In this document: positions 34,363 through 45,088 of the stretch, piece by piece
How positions within the stretch are numbered: position 1 is the stretch's first letter
Layout: the number at the start of each line of letters is the position of its first letter
Origin: Scleromitrula shiraiana
Lineage: Eukaryota; Ascomycota; Leotiomycetes; Helotiales; Sclerotiniaceae
Direction of reading: 5' to 3'
Length of the DNA: 64,000 nucleotides
Assembly: GCA_028455995.1 (NCBI GenBank)
Contig: JABELC010000001.1
Span: 372,001 to 436,000 of the forward strand
Made by a program: the position numbers and the translations under genes
The notes under the pieces: generated by a model
The model's database searches: none
What the model saw: the letters and a program-made list of their open reading frames with translations, nothing else
Told to the model about the DNA's origin: nothing

Positions 34363-35360
34363 ATGGCCAATACAAATATTCCCGACGCTGCGGAAAAGAT
34401 CAAGGAGCGTAGTATTGAAGTCCCTTGGTACCAATCTACCATACCATCTGATAAGCTTGATGGAGTAGCTCGTGATCTACTTGAAAATTACTCTAAGATT
34501 CCACCAACGGAAGTAGAATCTCATGTTTACGACATCGTACGAGCTCCCCTCACTTCCCCCAAACCAACTTCTTCTTAATACTCAAATAACAACAGCGTAC
34601 TCGAGCCTGAAACATCTTTCCATACCCATGTATAGGAGGATTTTGATTCCTTGATCTTGCCATCTCATCTTCGCCCTACTAGTACTATCCCAAACTCCTC
34701 ACCCGTCTCTCTTCACCCACCACCAAATTCCTCGATCTAGGCTGTTGTTTCGGACAAGAGATTCGTCGTCTTGTCTACGATGGAGCACTTTTTTCTTAAC
34801 TCTATGGCTGTGATTTACGATCTGAATTCTTCGACTTAGGCTATGATCTCTTTAAAGATAAGGAGACATTAAAAAGTACATTCTTCACGGCAGATATCTT
34901 CGACAAGGAGAATGAGGCTATGAAGGGGTTGGAGGGAGACGTGGATATTATCTATGCAGGGAGTTTTTTGCATCTTTTCGGGCGGGATGAACAAGTGGAG
35001 ATTTGTAAAAGGTTGGTGGGGATTTTGAGGGAGAAGGAGGGGAGTGTGGTTTTGGGGAGACAGGTGGGGGAGTTGGTGGCCGGGGGGGTGGCCCCATACT
35101 ACTACTAATCAGAATAAGAAGATGTTTAGACATAATGAGGAGAATTTTAAGAAAATGTGGAAGGAAGTTGGGGATAGTACGGGTACGAAGGTATGTGTTT
35201 GAATGTTTCTTGTGTGACTGGCCGGATGGTTCTTCGGAGTTTGATACTGACTGTCTAATTGTAGTGGAGAGTTGAGTGCGAGACTCTCTTGCTTGAAGAT
35301 GCCAGTTGGAGAGGTAATGAGGGTATGCGTAGGATTCGTTTTGAGGTATTCAGAGAATGA
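34363..35360 (+). pseudogene. SAM-dependent methyltransferase pseudogene (terpenoid/polyketide-tailoring type)
   Basis: Remnant of a class I methyltransferase of the short fungal type found beside secondary-metabolite genes (AusD-like; family from memory). Exon 1 (34363-34536) reads MANTNIPDAAEKIKERSIEV and is followed by a 58-nt intron (34537-34595). The next exon keeps clear homologous text (NIFPYPCIGGF, FLDLGCCFGQEIRRLVYDGA as the SAM-binding motif I, FFDLGYDLFKDKETLKS, VDIIYAGSFLHLFG). It carries in-frame stops at 34608-34610, 34644-34646, 34680-34682 and 34797-34799. A +1 frame change lies between about 35085 and 35122, near a run of seven Gs. The shifted frame then reads MFRHNEENFKKMWKEVG, crosses an intron at 35191-35264, and ends IRFEVFRE-stop at 35360. 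The intact splice sites and terminal exon show it was once a complete gene. No other biosynthetic gene is adjacent. Confidence 0.85.
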
Positions 35361-35901
35361 GTCGTCTTGGGAGAACGCTTTTCTGAAATGAAGTAATGAC
35401 AACGATGATTTTCCTCTGATTACACTACGAAGGAACAATAAATGTACCTTCAATAAAGATTTCCCTAAATAATTAATATATACTTGTGAAATTTCACATT
35501 CAACTGATAGACAATCACACATCTTGATATTGAATATCTATATTTGATACAAATAATCAACGCAGATTAATAGAAAGGATGTTCAAATATCTATGATTCA
35601 AATAGACATTTACATACATATGATGCAAAAGATATTTGAGTATCTGTATTTTGAATGGTCATTAGAAAATGAATTAGCTTGGAAAAGTAGGAACATCAAG
35701 AGTTACTCCTAACTAGCTAGTTCTTCGAACCTCCGTTCTCTCACATTTGCACATAAGGAAAACTATGGATAGAGAGTCTTCTTAACAATGAAGGCCTCCC
35801 ATCCCGTCCATATATCATTCTCAAAACAAAGTCCAAATTTTCCAAGCTTCTTCCAGCCCTTCTCCATCCCCCTTTCATTCCATTCCTCCCATAACATAAC
35901 A
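35361..35901. other. Spacer between converging pseudogene and coiled-coil gene
   Basis: AT-rich 3' region shared by two converging transcription units. No gene or strong repeat was seen. Confidence 0.6.
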
Positions 35902-37823
35902 TCAAACCTCAAAAATCTCACCCACCCCTTCCCCACCCGCCCTTCTATTCTCCACAAGATCCAGCCTCCACCCCTCCCAATCCTTCAACCCCCTCTTAAC
36001 CTCCTTAACCCTCTCAATCCTCTTCTTCATCTCCTCCTCCTGCGCCCTCCTAAAAGCTTCCTCGTCAAATTCCATATCATCGTCATCATCTAACAATAAC
36101 CCCTCATCATCATCTGCTCCTGTCGTCGTCCCACCCGTAATAGCATTAAACCCACTTGTTAAGAAGTCTCCAATTCCCTTCCCTCCTCCATGTACCAAAC
36201 TCTTTCTTCTACCATGGGGACTTCCGCCGCTCCCGCCCAAATCCACATCCGTGAATCTTGCTCCCGAAGGACTAAGAATTGAATCCTCATCTCCCGCATT
36301 ACCCCCCTCCAATTCTCTTCTCCTATCCCTCCATACACCCCTCCTTAACTCATGAACCTCCGCTTCTAAATCTCTTACTTTCTTTTCTAATCGTTGTCTC
36401 TCTTCATTCTCAAGTTCATCTACACCGTCATCATCAATACCCTGCGCGTCATGTTTCTTGGCTCTCTCTTTCTCCTCTTTCAATCTCGAATTTTCATTCT
36501 CCAATGTAGCGAATCTTACACGTAGATCTGAAGCGTCTTTTTCAATCCTCTCTCGTTCTTTCTTTTGCGCTTGTGATCGAGTATCATGTTCCTTGTGAAG
36601 AGTAGTTAAAGTAGAAACTTTCTTTTCCAAAGCTTCAACTTTCTTTTGAAGTTCATCACTATGGGTTTTAGCTTCCCCTGCTTCCCGTTCCAAGGTCCGT
36701 AGTTTTGTTTCCGCAGAGGTTCTTTCGCTACCCTCCTTAACAGCTTTCTCGGTGATTCGTTCGAGATTCTTCTTTAAATCACCCAACTCGCGTTGTGCAT
36801 TAGCGGCAGACTTTTCACTACGAGCTAATTTGTCTTCGAGAGCCGCGATTTGTTCCTTCTCTACAGATGATCCTGATGATATGCGCTCGAGTTGTGCTCG
36901 GAGGTTCGAAATTTCAATCTCCATAGATTCGATCATTGATGATTTTGAACGTAATTCAGCTTCTAAATCTGATGGCGCATTTATTCCGACCGAAGAAGGA
37001 GATGACCCATGCTTACTACCTCGCGCCGCTTGAGCTTGGAGTTGTGTATTCTGTCGTTGAAGGGCCGCAATTTCTAACTTCTGTAGAGGTTGCTTAGCAA
37101 ATGCGCTAAATCCAGAAACTTCCAAACAGGACTTACCAATTTTTCTAACTCCTCCGATGACTCATTACTAGAACTTTTCTCCCCCTTAGTAGATTCTCCT
37201 TCGGCCTCCCTCAAATCCTCCAGCTCCTCTTCCGCCTTCTTCCATCTCTTCTCCGCATCCCCCGCTTCTTTGGCCAGTCTCTTATTCTCCCTCTCCAAAT
37301 CTTCAATCCTCACTGCTTGCTTCCTATAAATATCAGGTGCAGTATCCCCACTAGGACTAAAAGCAATCTCTGGTGAAAGTGGCCCCGCAGCTCTGAATGA
37401 CGACGACCGCATTTTCGATTGCAGCGATAGCGATGGTGATCTTCCATGTCTCGCGGAATTCAGTTCGCCGACCTTCTCGTCTTCATCCTTATTCTCTACA
37501 ATTTCCGCTGGTTTTTCCTCTTTCTTCTCCTCTTCTGTTATTTCCTTTTGTACCGTTTCTGGTTCTGGTTCCGCAGGGGATTCGGCCTTCTCTTCACTCT
37601 TCGATGCCTCTGCAGCTGGTTCCGCAACAGGTTCGGATTTTTCTTCTTTCTTCCCACCCGCTTTCTTCGCTTTCTTTTTCTTCATTTCTTCAACCTGTAT
37701 AATCCAAGATTAGCATTCAAGTTACCAAGATATACCCACTCCCTGTGTACAAATTAGACAACATACACGTTTCTTTGCAGCGGCAAGCTTTTCAGCTTTT
37801 GCTTTTTCCTCTGCATCTGCCAT
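35902..37823 (-). CDS. Long coiled-coil protein (golgin-like / 'M protein repeat' type)
   Basis: Exons 37823-37767, 37694-37137 and 37080-35902, joined across 72- and 56-nt introns, give 597 residues. The first exon is only 19 codons, and its basic, alanine-rich text (MADAEEKAKAEKLAAAKKR) runs straight into VEEMKKKKAKKAGG. Residues to about 105 are Lys/Glu/Pro-rich and disordered. A Ser-rich patch (SPSLSLQSKMRSSSF) follows. From about 130 to 470 there is heptad-rich coiled coil (IEDLERENKRLAKEAGDAE; LEDKLARSEKSAANAQREL). The C-terminus has an acidic block (LLLDDDDDMEFDEEAF) and a last helix with a conserved-looking EGWRLDLVENRR. Such proteins are often tethers or cytoskeletal scaffolds, and no diagnostic GRIP or GRAB domain was recognised. 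It is divergent from the 38184 gene, 360 bp apart. Confidence 0.8.
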
Positions 37824-38183
37824 ATTGATAATTGAAAATCACAAGAATGTAGATGGAACTGTCAAAGTTATAATTGTTGATTGAAAGAAGTGAGGTTTAA
37901 GATTCAAAAATGCTCAAAGCAAGTGTTTAGACCAGCTTGTCCCTCTATTCACATGCCCATGCGACGCTAAATTAGCTCCCGCGATTTTGGCAGGGATTCG
38001 GCGATTCTTGGTCTTGTACTCCGTGGGGGGTAGCCTTCAATTTCCTTTAACACCATGGGCAGTTCAGTCAGTCGATAATTATGATCAACTTTCTCATTTT
38101 TTTCAATTTCCAATTGTAAATTTTTGTTGTCGTGTCTAGGAGAATTCTACACTCAAAAGCTTCTTTTACAATAAATACATACG

Positions 38184-39269
38184 ATGACTACACCTAATCT
38201 GGGTCCGAACTCTAATCCCAACCTCTTCATCCATCTCACAGATAACACACTTATTCCCCTCCTCTCAAGTTCTTCCTCCACATCATCTCAACCCACCAAT
38301 CCTCATACCCAAACTAATTCATCCCCACAACTTTCCTCCTTAACAAGCCTAACCACCACCGCCCTCTCTGCATACGATACCTCCCTCCGCTTCAACCTCG
38401 GTCTCCCCCAGCGAATAATAATCGAATCCACCCACACCTCCACATCCACCTCCACCTCCACCTCCACATCTAGCACAACCACAACCGCCGGACCCATCCT
38501 CATCCATTCCTTCCTAAACCCCAATCCCACTCCCCACCCCGCACTCAACTCCTCACATCCCAAAACCCACAATCTGCGCAACGCCAATCGCGATACACCT
38601 TCCGAATCAAAGCCAACATCAACATCAAAATCGAAATCCAAAAACAATAAAACAACCCCCCATCATCAACATCAACATCCACATCATTTAGAACCCTCCC
38701 AAAATGGACTCACCCCCCTCCGCAGTCGAGAAATTCTCTCCGCCGCACGAGAAGAAATGCGTCCTTTAAGCATCAGCACAGATGAAAGCCCCAATATCAA
38801 TATCAATACCAATCCCAATCCCAGCCGCAACCCCTCCCCCTCCCCCTCCCCCCGTCCCCCACAAAACGACAACCAAGAACCCCGCCTCTCATCCTCCGAA
38901 CCCGGCCAGTCGTTAGCATCAGCAAACGCCTCCTCATCGGACCCCAAAGCAGAACCCGAACCCGAACCCGAACCCGAACTCCCCACATCCGCGCAAGCAT
39001 CCCCCTCCAAACCGAATTCAAATTCAAATCAAAATCCGAAACCGAAATCCCAAGCCCCGCTATTGATATCAACAATCATCGTGCGCAACGGCCACGCACC
39101 CGGGATGCGCGAGGCGCGGAGAGCGGCGCAGATGGTGGAGAGAGTGGGGAGGGAGTTCCAGGGGGAATGGTGTAAACGGCGGGAGGGGGAAGAAGGAGGA
39201 GATGGAGCTGGAGCTGGAGCTGGAGATGGGGAGGGAGAGGGGGAGGGGGGTATACTTGGTGAGGGATGA
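38184..39269 (+). CDS. Low-complexity hypothetical protein with two short ordered segments
   Basis: Intronless frame of 361 residues. Two ordered stretches flank a long disordered middle. The N-terminal one (about 1-105) contains LTTTALSAYDTSLRFNLGLP, then GPILIHSFLNP. The C-terminal one (about 292-335) reads PLLISTIIVRNGHAPGMREA and then RRAAQMVERVGREFQGEW. Between them lie Ser/Thr, His/Gln, Asn-Pro and Glu-Pro repeats, and the tail is a Gly/Glu/Ala run. The split arrangement looks like one small alpha/beta domain interrupted by an expanded loop. A roadblock/LAMTOR-like fold is possible but is only a guess from the strand-helix pattern. The ATG at 38184 is the first in frame after stops. The ordered ends being in one frame argues for a real gene despite the biased composition. 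Confidence 0.65.
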   Translation: MTTPNLGPNSNPNLFIHLTDNTLIPLLSSSSSTSSQPTNPHTQTNSSPQLSSLTSLTTTALSAYDTSLRFNLGLPQRIIIESTHTSTSTSTSTSTSSTTTTAGPILIHSFLNPNPTPHPALNSSHPKTHNLRNANRDTPSESKPTSTSKSKSKNNKTTPHHQHQHPHHLEPSQNGLTPLRSREILSAAREEMRPLSISTDESPNININTNPNPSRNPSPSPSPRPPQNDNQEPRLSSSEPGQSLASANASSSDPKAEPEPEPEPELPTSAQASPSKPNSNSNQNPKPKSQAPLLISTIIVRNGHAPGMREARRAAQMVERVGREFQGEWCKRREGEEGGDGAGAGAGDGEGEGEGGILGEG

Positions 39270-39817
39270 ATGGATGATGATAAGTCAAGTCGAGTCGAAT
39301 ACGAGGGATGGTAAAATGGAATGGGAATGGGAATGGGAATGGGGATATAAATAAATAAATAAATGAAATGAAACGAAATGAAACGATGGACCTAAACAAA
39401 ACAAAACAAAACGGCGCTCGGATGGATAAGATGAGATGAAAGTTTTCTTATCGCATACGCATACATAGATTATGAGTCCTTATCTTACTTCCAAGGAAGC
39501 TTGGTCTGGTCTTCTCTTCTAGAGGAAGATGAACGAATGAACGATGGATCAATAAGGGAAGGGAAAATATATGAATAGATGAGCTATGCTTAGCTTACTA
39601 AAAGATATAGATAGAAAGAGAAAAAGAATACCATACATACATTACAAATGGAAGGGCTATCAAGGTCAAAAACGCACATATAAATAATTTGCTTTTGTCT
39701 TTCTTGTCATAAAACCTTTCATTTACTTAATTTCATAGTCTATTTAGCAGGGCCAATTTATTCCCAACCCTTTTCATAATGCGTCCCAAAACCAATCGTA
39801 AAAATCCCTCTTCACAC
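39270..39817. other. Spacer between convergent genes
   Basis: The stretch shows AAATG/GGGAATGG and AAACAAAAC short repeats near 39310-39415, and is otherwise AT-rich 3' flank. No gene was seen. Confidence 0.6.
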
Positions 39818-42241
39818 TTAGATGAGTTGTTGGAAAGCTCTGTTGATAGGAGAGCGGATGTTGGGGACGTCCTTCCAAAAGTCAATGGTTTGGACGGCGC
39901 GCTTGGAGATACCTTCGGGGGTGAATTCGAATTTCTGTTATAGAGTTAGTACTGGTAAAATAGTTGTAAATAAGGATTAGAAACATACCTTGTAAACATC
40001 CAAGTAGGCACCGGAAGCACCGAATCTGTTAAGACCGAATTGCTCGTGTGTGTATCTTTCCCAACCCATGGTGGACATAACCTCAACTGACAAAGATGGG
40101 ATACCGTCTGGCAAGACGCTGAGTCTGTACTCCTTGGGTTGAGCATCGAAGACCTCGAAACAAGGAATGGATACAACACGAGCCTTCAAGTTGTGGTTCT
40201 CCTTCAAGTATTTGATAGCATCAACACAGATGCCGACCTCGGAACCAGTGGCAACGAGGGTGATATCAGCCTTCTCAACTTCGTGCACAACGTAACCACC
40301 CTTGATGGCGTTGGCAAGAGTGGAGTTCTCGAGTTGTGGGAGGTTTTGACGGGAGAGAGCGAGGATAGATGGGGTGTGCTTGGAGGTCAATGCAACGTAG
40401 TAAGCTGCGCTGACCTCGTTTCCGTCAGCTGGACGCCAGACCATGCAGTTGGGGAGAGCACGGAAATGGGCCAAGGTCTCAATAGGTTGATGGGTTGGTC
40501 CATCCTCACCAAGACCAATAGAATCATGGGTAGCAACCCAGATAACACGGACTTGAGATAATGAGGAAAGACGGACTGCACCAGCAGCATATGAGACGAA
40601 GTTCAAGAAAGTTCCACCATATGGGATGGTGGTTCCATAAGCGGCTAAACCGTTCATGGCGGCACCCATTCCGTGTTCACGTACACCATATCTGATGTAA
40701 CGTCCAGTCCAGTCACCAAGACCAGTGGAGGGTGGTTGGAAATCGACAGCCTCCTTCCATCTGGTCAAGTTGGAGCCAGTCAAATCTGCTGAACCACCAA
40801 CAAGTTCTGGGATGGCTGCGTGAACCTTTTGAAGAACAATCTCGGACAACTTTCTTGTTGCGACTGCGGCATCGGATGGGGAGTAAACTGGGAGGTTCTT
40901 TTCCCAACCTTCTGGGAGATCGCCAGTCAAGCGACGCTTGAGATCTGCGGCCTCTTCCTTGTGTGTTTGAGAGTACTTCTCGAGCAATTGCTCCCACTCC
41001 TTCTCCTTTGCGGCTCCCTCGGAAGCACGCTTGTTGCAGATGTCGTAAACTTCTTGTGGTACGACAAAGGACTTTTCGGGGTCGAAACCGAACTTCTCCT
41101 TAACTTGCTTGATATCATCGGCCTTGAGAGGTGAGCCGTGAACACCGCCAGTACCTTGCTTTAATGAACCGAAACCGATGGTGGTTCGGAGCTTGATGAT
41201 GGATGGCTTGTCAGTGACAGCCTGGCACTTCTTGATGGCCTTCTCAATTGCCTCCAAGTCGTTGTCTCCATCCTCAACAATCTCGGTGTGCCATCCATAT
41301 GATTCGAAACGCTTGATAACATCTTCGGTGAAAGCACAGTTGGTGTCACCGTCAATGGAAATGTGGTTGTCGTCGTAGATAGCAATGAGGCTACCCAATT
41401 GCAAGTGACCAGCCATGGAGGCAGCTTCAGCTGCAACACCCTCCATCAAACATCCATCTCCCAAGAAGCAGTATGTGTAGTGGTCGATCAAGTTGAAATC
41501 TGGCTTGTTGAATTCACCAGCTGCGTGGTGTTGTGCGATGGCAAGACCAACAGCGTTGGAGAAACCTTGACCAAGAGGACCAGTGGTAACCTCAACACCA
41601 TCGGTATCGTGGGCTTCTGGGTGACCTGGGGTGACACTGTCTATCGACTAATATCAAGATAAGTTAGCTACTATTAATTTACCATCTCCAAAAGGGTGAA
41701 CCAACTCTGAAAGCCTTAAGATCATCCATAGAGATCTTGTATCCGTAAAGATGAAGAAGAGCATATTGAAGCATGCAAGCGTGTCCGTTACTACAAATTG
41801 CGGTCAGTCCTCACTCAACTTGACCAGTAGAGGCGGTATAACTTACGAAAGAACGAATCTATCACGGTTAAGCCATTTTGAGTTCTTTGGGTTGAAGTTC
41901 ATGATCTTGTTGAAAAGAACATGGGCCACTGGAGCCATACCCCTACATCATTCCGTCAGCAACCAAACGGAGAGTCTTGTCAAATATTCTGTATACGCAC
42001 ATAGGGGCTCCGGGATGACCGGAATTCGACTTGAATGTCGCATCGACCTTTAAACATAGTATTAGTATCGATTAAAATCATATTGAGATTGAATTGAAAT
42101 GCTCGAGAAGAGATGATTGAGTTGGTTGATGGTGGGGCAAATCCCAATGAAAAATGCTTAAGTAAATAATAGATCAAAGAAACTTACGGCGAGCAATCGA
42201 ATAGTGTTGATAGCAAGTTGATCAACTTCTGTGTAACCCAT
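39818..42241 (-). CDS. TKL1: Transketolase
   Basis: Thiamine-diphosphate enzyme of the non-oxidative pentose phosphate pathway, cytosolic, moving two-carbon units between sugar phosphates. Six exons, 42241-42188, 42047-42001, 41942-41847, 41790-41706, 41647-39989 and 39934-39818, join in frame to 685 residues, the normal length. Introns of 140, 58, 56, 58 and 54 nt cluster at the 5' end, with one near the stop. Signatures are SNSGHPGAPMGMAPVAHVLF at the start, DRFVLSNGHACM, GPLGQGFSNAVGLA, the ThDP motif GDGCLMEGVAAEAASMAGHL with its Asn in YDDNHISIDG, HDSIGLGEDGPTHQPIE, and YGVREHGMGAAMNG with the catalytic Glu. The C-terminus FEFTPEGISKRAVQTIDFWK is standard. The start codon gives the canonical MGYTEVDQLAINTIRLLAVD. 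Heavy bias toward pyrimidine-ending codons suggests high expression. Confidence 0.98.
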
Positions 42242-44324
42242 GATTGCGATTGTTTATATGAAATCTGTTTATGGGTATCTTGAATATATGTTTATTCTTT
42301 TAAAGAAGGGGGGTATGAGGAGAGAGGAGAGAGAAGAGAAAAAAAATGAGGAAGAGCAAAGGGAGGAAATCAATGGAAAGAAGTAAGAAAGTCAAAGATC
42401 ATAAAAAGGTGGGGTTAAAAATGTTTTATGTTTGACGTCGTTCCTTTTTTTTTTTGTTTTTGGTTATGTTGAGTCAAATCAAGTCAAATCAAGTCAAATC
42501 AAATCAAATCCACAGGTACCCAGACCAGAGTTACAATGAAGTAAAGTGTAGTATGTAGTATGGTGGGCTGGCTGTATATTAGTGGGGTTTAATGTTTAAT
42601 GTTGCCACAAAGCATATAAGTAGAAAGGATTTATTAGAAGCATGAGAGGGTCACAGAGGGTCACAGAGGGTCACAGAGGGTCACAGAGTGTCATAGAGGG
42701 TCATAGAGGGGTGATAGGGAACCACTTTTCAATGCATTGGAATTTGGCGGCATCGGGGGTATACGGTATTAATTGATCATGTAAACTTGGTGAGACTCCG
42801 TAACTCCAAAATAAAGAGGCGAAGAAGATACCTATCATTATCAATTCCAACACTCATCACTCATCACTGGTGCGCATGGATTACAATTACAATTCACCAC
42901 ATACCAGGTATACACCGGACCGGAAGAATTCTCTGAGAAATCATTAGAATTGACAATATATACGAAGTATCATCAAAGCATTCTAGACCAAGATTATTAC
43001 AAACAATGTATTTATATATAAATCGTCAAGTGAAGTTAACTATAACTAGATTACTCGATGTATAAAATGTATGTTGATATCCTTATATGTCTCAAGTATG
43101 CTCCAAATTCCACGTTGTCTACTTCCCGACATAAGGTTGTCCGTCGTCCGTCGTCCGTCGGTCGTCGGTCGTCGGTCGTCAGTCGTCAGTCGTCATCTAT
43201 TCCGAACCCTTCAATTATTTGACCGAAACTTCATAACGAGCATGACAATATCAACAAATTCAAAATATCATCCAAGACTAAATTAACATAACAAACAATA
43301 AAAACTCTTCGGAACATCGGAATACTTTCTCTAAGTATATCTGAGGTATGGTTGAACTTATCTATCTATCTATCTATCTATCCATACGGTACATCAACCG
43401 TATAACTATCCATGGATATCAACATATCCCCATCAAGGTACCAATGAAATCAATCACCCGCATGTTCATTTCTCAGCCGTCTTACTAATTCTAATATCCT
43501 AAAATGCCGATATAACATGGAAAAATTATTCATGCGATTCCTTTCCAACAGGACAGGCAAGCTATATCTCCGTATCTACCTTAGGAACATCTGACGAAAT
43601 CCAATTGAATTCGACACATCTAGCGTATAGATCCCGGAGATATTCCTACACCTAGTAAAAACGGTTCTACAGCAAATAACCAACCAACTGTTGTAAGGTC
43701 TCTGCAATAAGATGGTTACAGAATGAAGCAATTTCAATCCCTGATGATTAAAACCATTCACATTTCTTCAACAGGGCCAGGGTTTGTGTAGAGATGGTTC
43801 TAAAATATGACATGGTATGATAGGAATACGCACAATACTGCTCACTGCCGTGGGAGGAGTGTTATCGTATCGTATCGTATCGTCGCCCTGTTCACCCTGA
43901 GATATTATTGTACATGTGATTGAAAATTTTCCCATCTTAGTGGCGTGCTGACTGCATTTCATAGAATCTCAAGCTCCTCATACGATAATGCCATCACTGG
44001 TTCGTTTTACGTACGATGATGTCGATGCATACCACCTCACTTAAATCCGATTTTAATATATTGCATGGGAATCTTGATATTCGGATCTTTACCTGCGATA
44101 TATTTTACTAGGATCAAGGCTCATTCATTCATTCACTTTGGAGCAATCGGAGTATGAAATATCACATATCATTGTCCCATGGGTATATACCGTACAAAAT
44201 GAAGCCTACAATGCGTGCCCCAAGAAGACCGGCCCTGTTCCATTCCATCTTTTTGTCAATCACGCCCAAGCTCCGATCCGAAAACGCCAACGCCAGAACA
44301 TTGAAGCAACCCGATCACCCGGTA
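42242..44324. other. Intergenic spacer with several tandem repeats
   Basis: The transketolase promoter side has a poly(T) run (about 42446-42458). Tandem repeats are (AAGTCAAATC)n at about 42474-42510, GAGGGTCACA at about 42646-42710, CGTCGGT/CGTCCGT units at about 43137-43194, (TATC)n at about 43361-43382 and (TATCG)n near 43863-43883. No gene was supported. Confidence 0.65.
42646..42710. repeat. 10-bp tandem repeat (GAGGGTCACA)
   Basis: About six units of AGAGGGTCAC, the last ones drifting to TCATAGAGGG. It is upstream of transketolase and outside any coding region. Confidence 0.88.
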
Positions 44325-45088
44325 TTACTTAGATTGTTGTTCACTCTCCTCCTGCTCATAACAAAATGCAGAGACATCAAATAGTATCGGATCAGCCATA
44401 TCCACCCTCGATTCATTCCAAGGCGTAAGACTTTCTTGCTTGACATTTTCTGGAGAGCCCGTCGATATATTATCTGATCTTTCCTGGCGGAGACGATCTA
44501 ATTCCTGCTTGACACTCGAATATTCGACTTGTAAAGATTCGTAAGATCTCGATAGATCACTATGACGACCCTCAAGCTCTCCCAGTCGCTGTTCAAGGTC
44601 TCGCATATGTTTCTCTTTCCTATCTCTAAACGCTCGTTGCGAAGCTCGATTCTGGGCTCGACGACGCTAGTATAGTTAGTCTCTATATATTCCATTCCAA
44701 TTCATAAAATAGCAACATACCGAATGTACGTGTGAAGCCACCACTTTCTCATTTCCATTCTTTCTCCTTCGACGATCATGATCTTCGTAAATACCCTCGA
44801 TATCCAATTCCACCGGAATCAACCCCACTGGTACTCCGTTCGTCTGGTATTGCATAGGATATGTAGGATAGGGCATATATGTATTTCCTCCATACACATG
44901 ATCGAAAGTCTATGATACTCGTAAGTTTATGGAGAGAAATTTAAAAGAGCTTAGTTGGAACTTACATTGCTATTGAGTGGTGAACTTGCAGAAGATTCAC
45001 TGGAGGTCCCATCATAAAAATTCATATCCCCCGGCATTAAAAATGCTTCATGAGAAACATCATGGTGATACTGTCCCGCTGCCATCAT
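44325..45088 (-). CDS. bZIP transcription factor (Yap/Pap1-like basic region)
   Basis: Exons 45088-44966, 44909-44721 and 44666-44325, with introns of 56 and 54 nt, give 217 residues. The third exon starts exactly at the basic region, RRRAQNRASQRAFRDRKEKH. Its N-x-x-S-Q-x-x-F-R core is close to the AP-1-like (Yap1/Pap1) signature N-x-x-A/S-Q-x-x-F-R. A leucine-zipper helix of four or so heptads follows (LEQRLGELEGRHSDLSRSYE, then LQVEYSSVKQELDRLRQE). The N-terminal 100 residues are Tyr/Pro/Met-rich, like a short activation region. The C-terminus (LFDVSAFCYEQEESEQQSK) has one cysteine and lacks the paired Cys-rich domains of redox-sensing Yap1, so an oxidative-stress role cannot be assumed. 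Two ATGs are adjacent (45088 and 45085); either gives the same protein bar one Met. Confidence 0.88.

Noticed and set aside
40139..40561. Plus-strand frame inside transketolase
   Set aside because: Antisense shadow of a highly codon-biased gene; the minus strand carries the full conserved protein.
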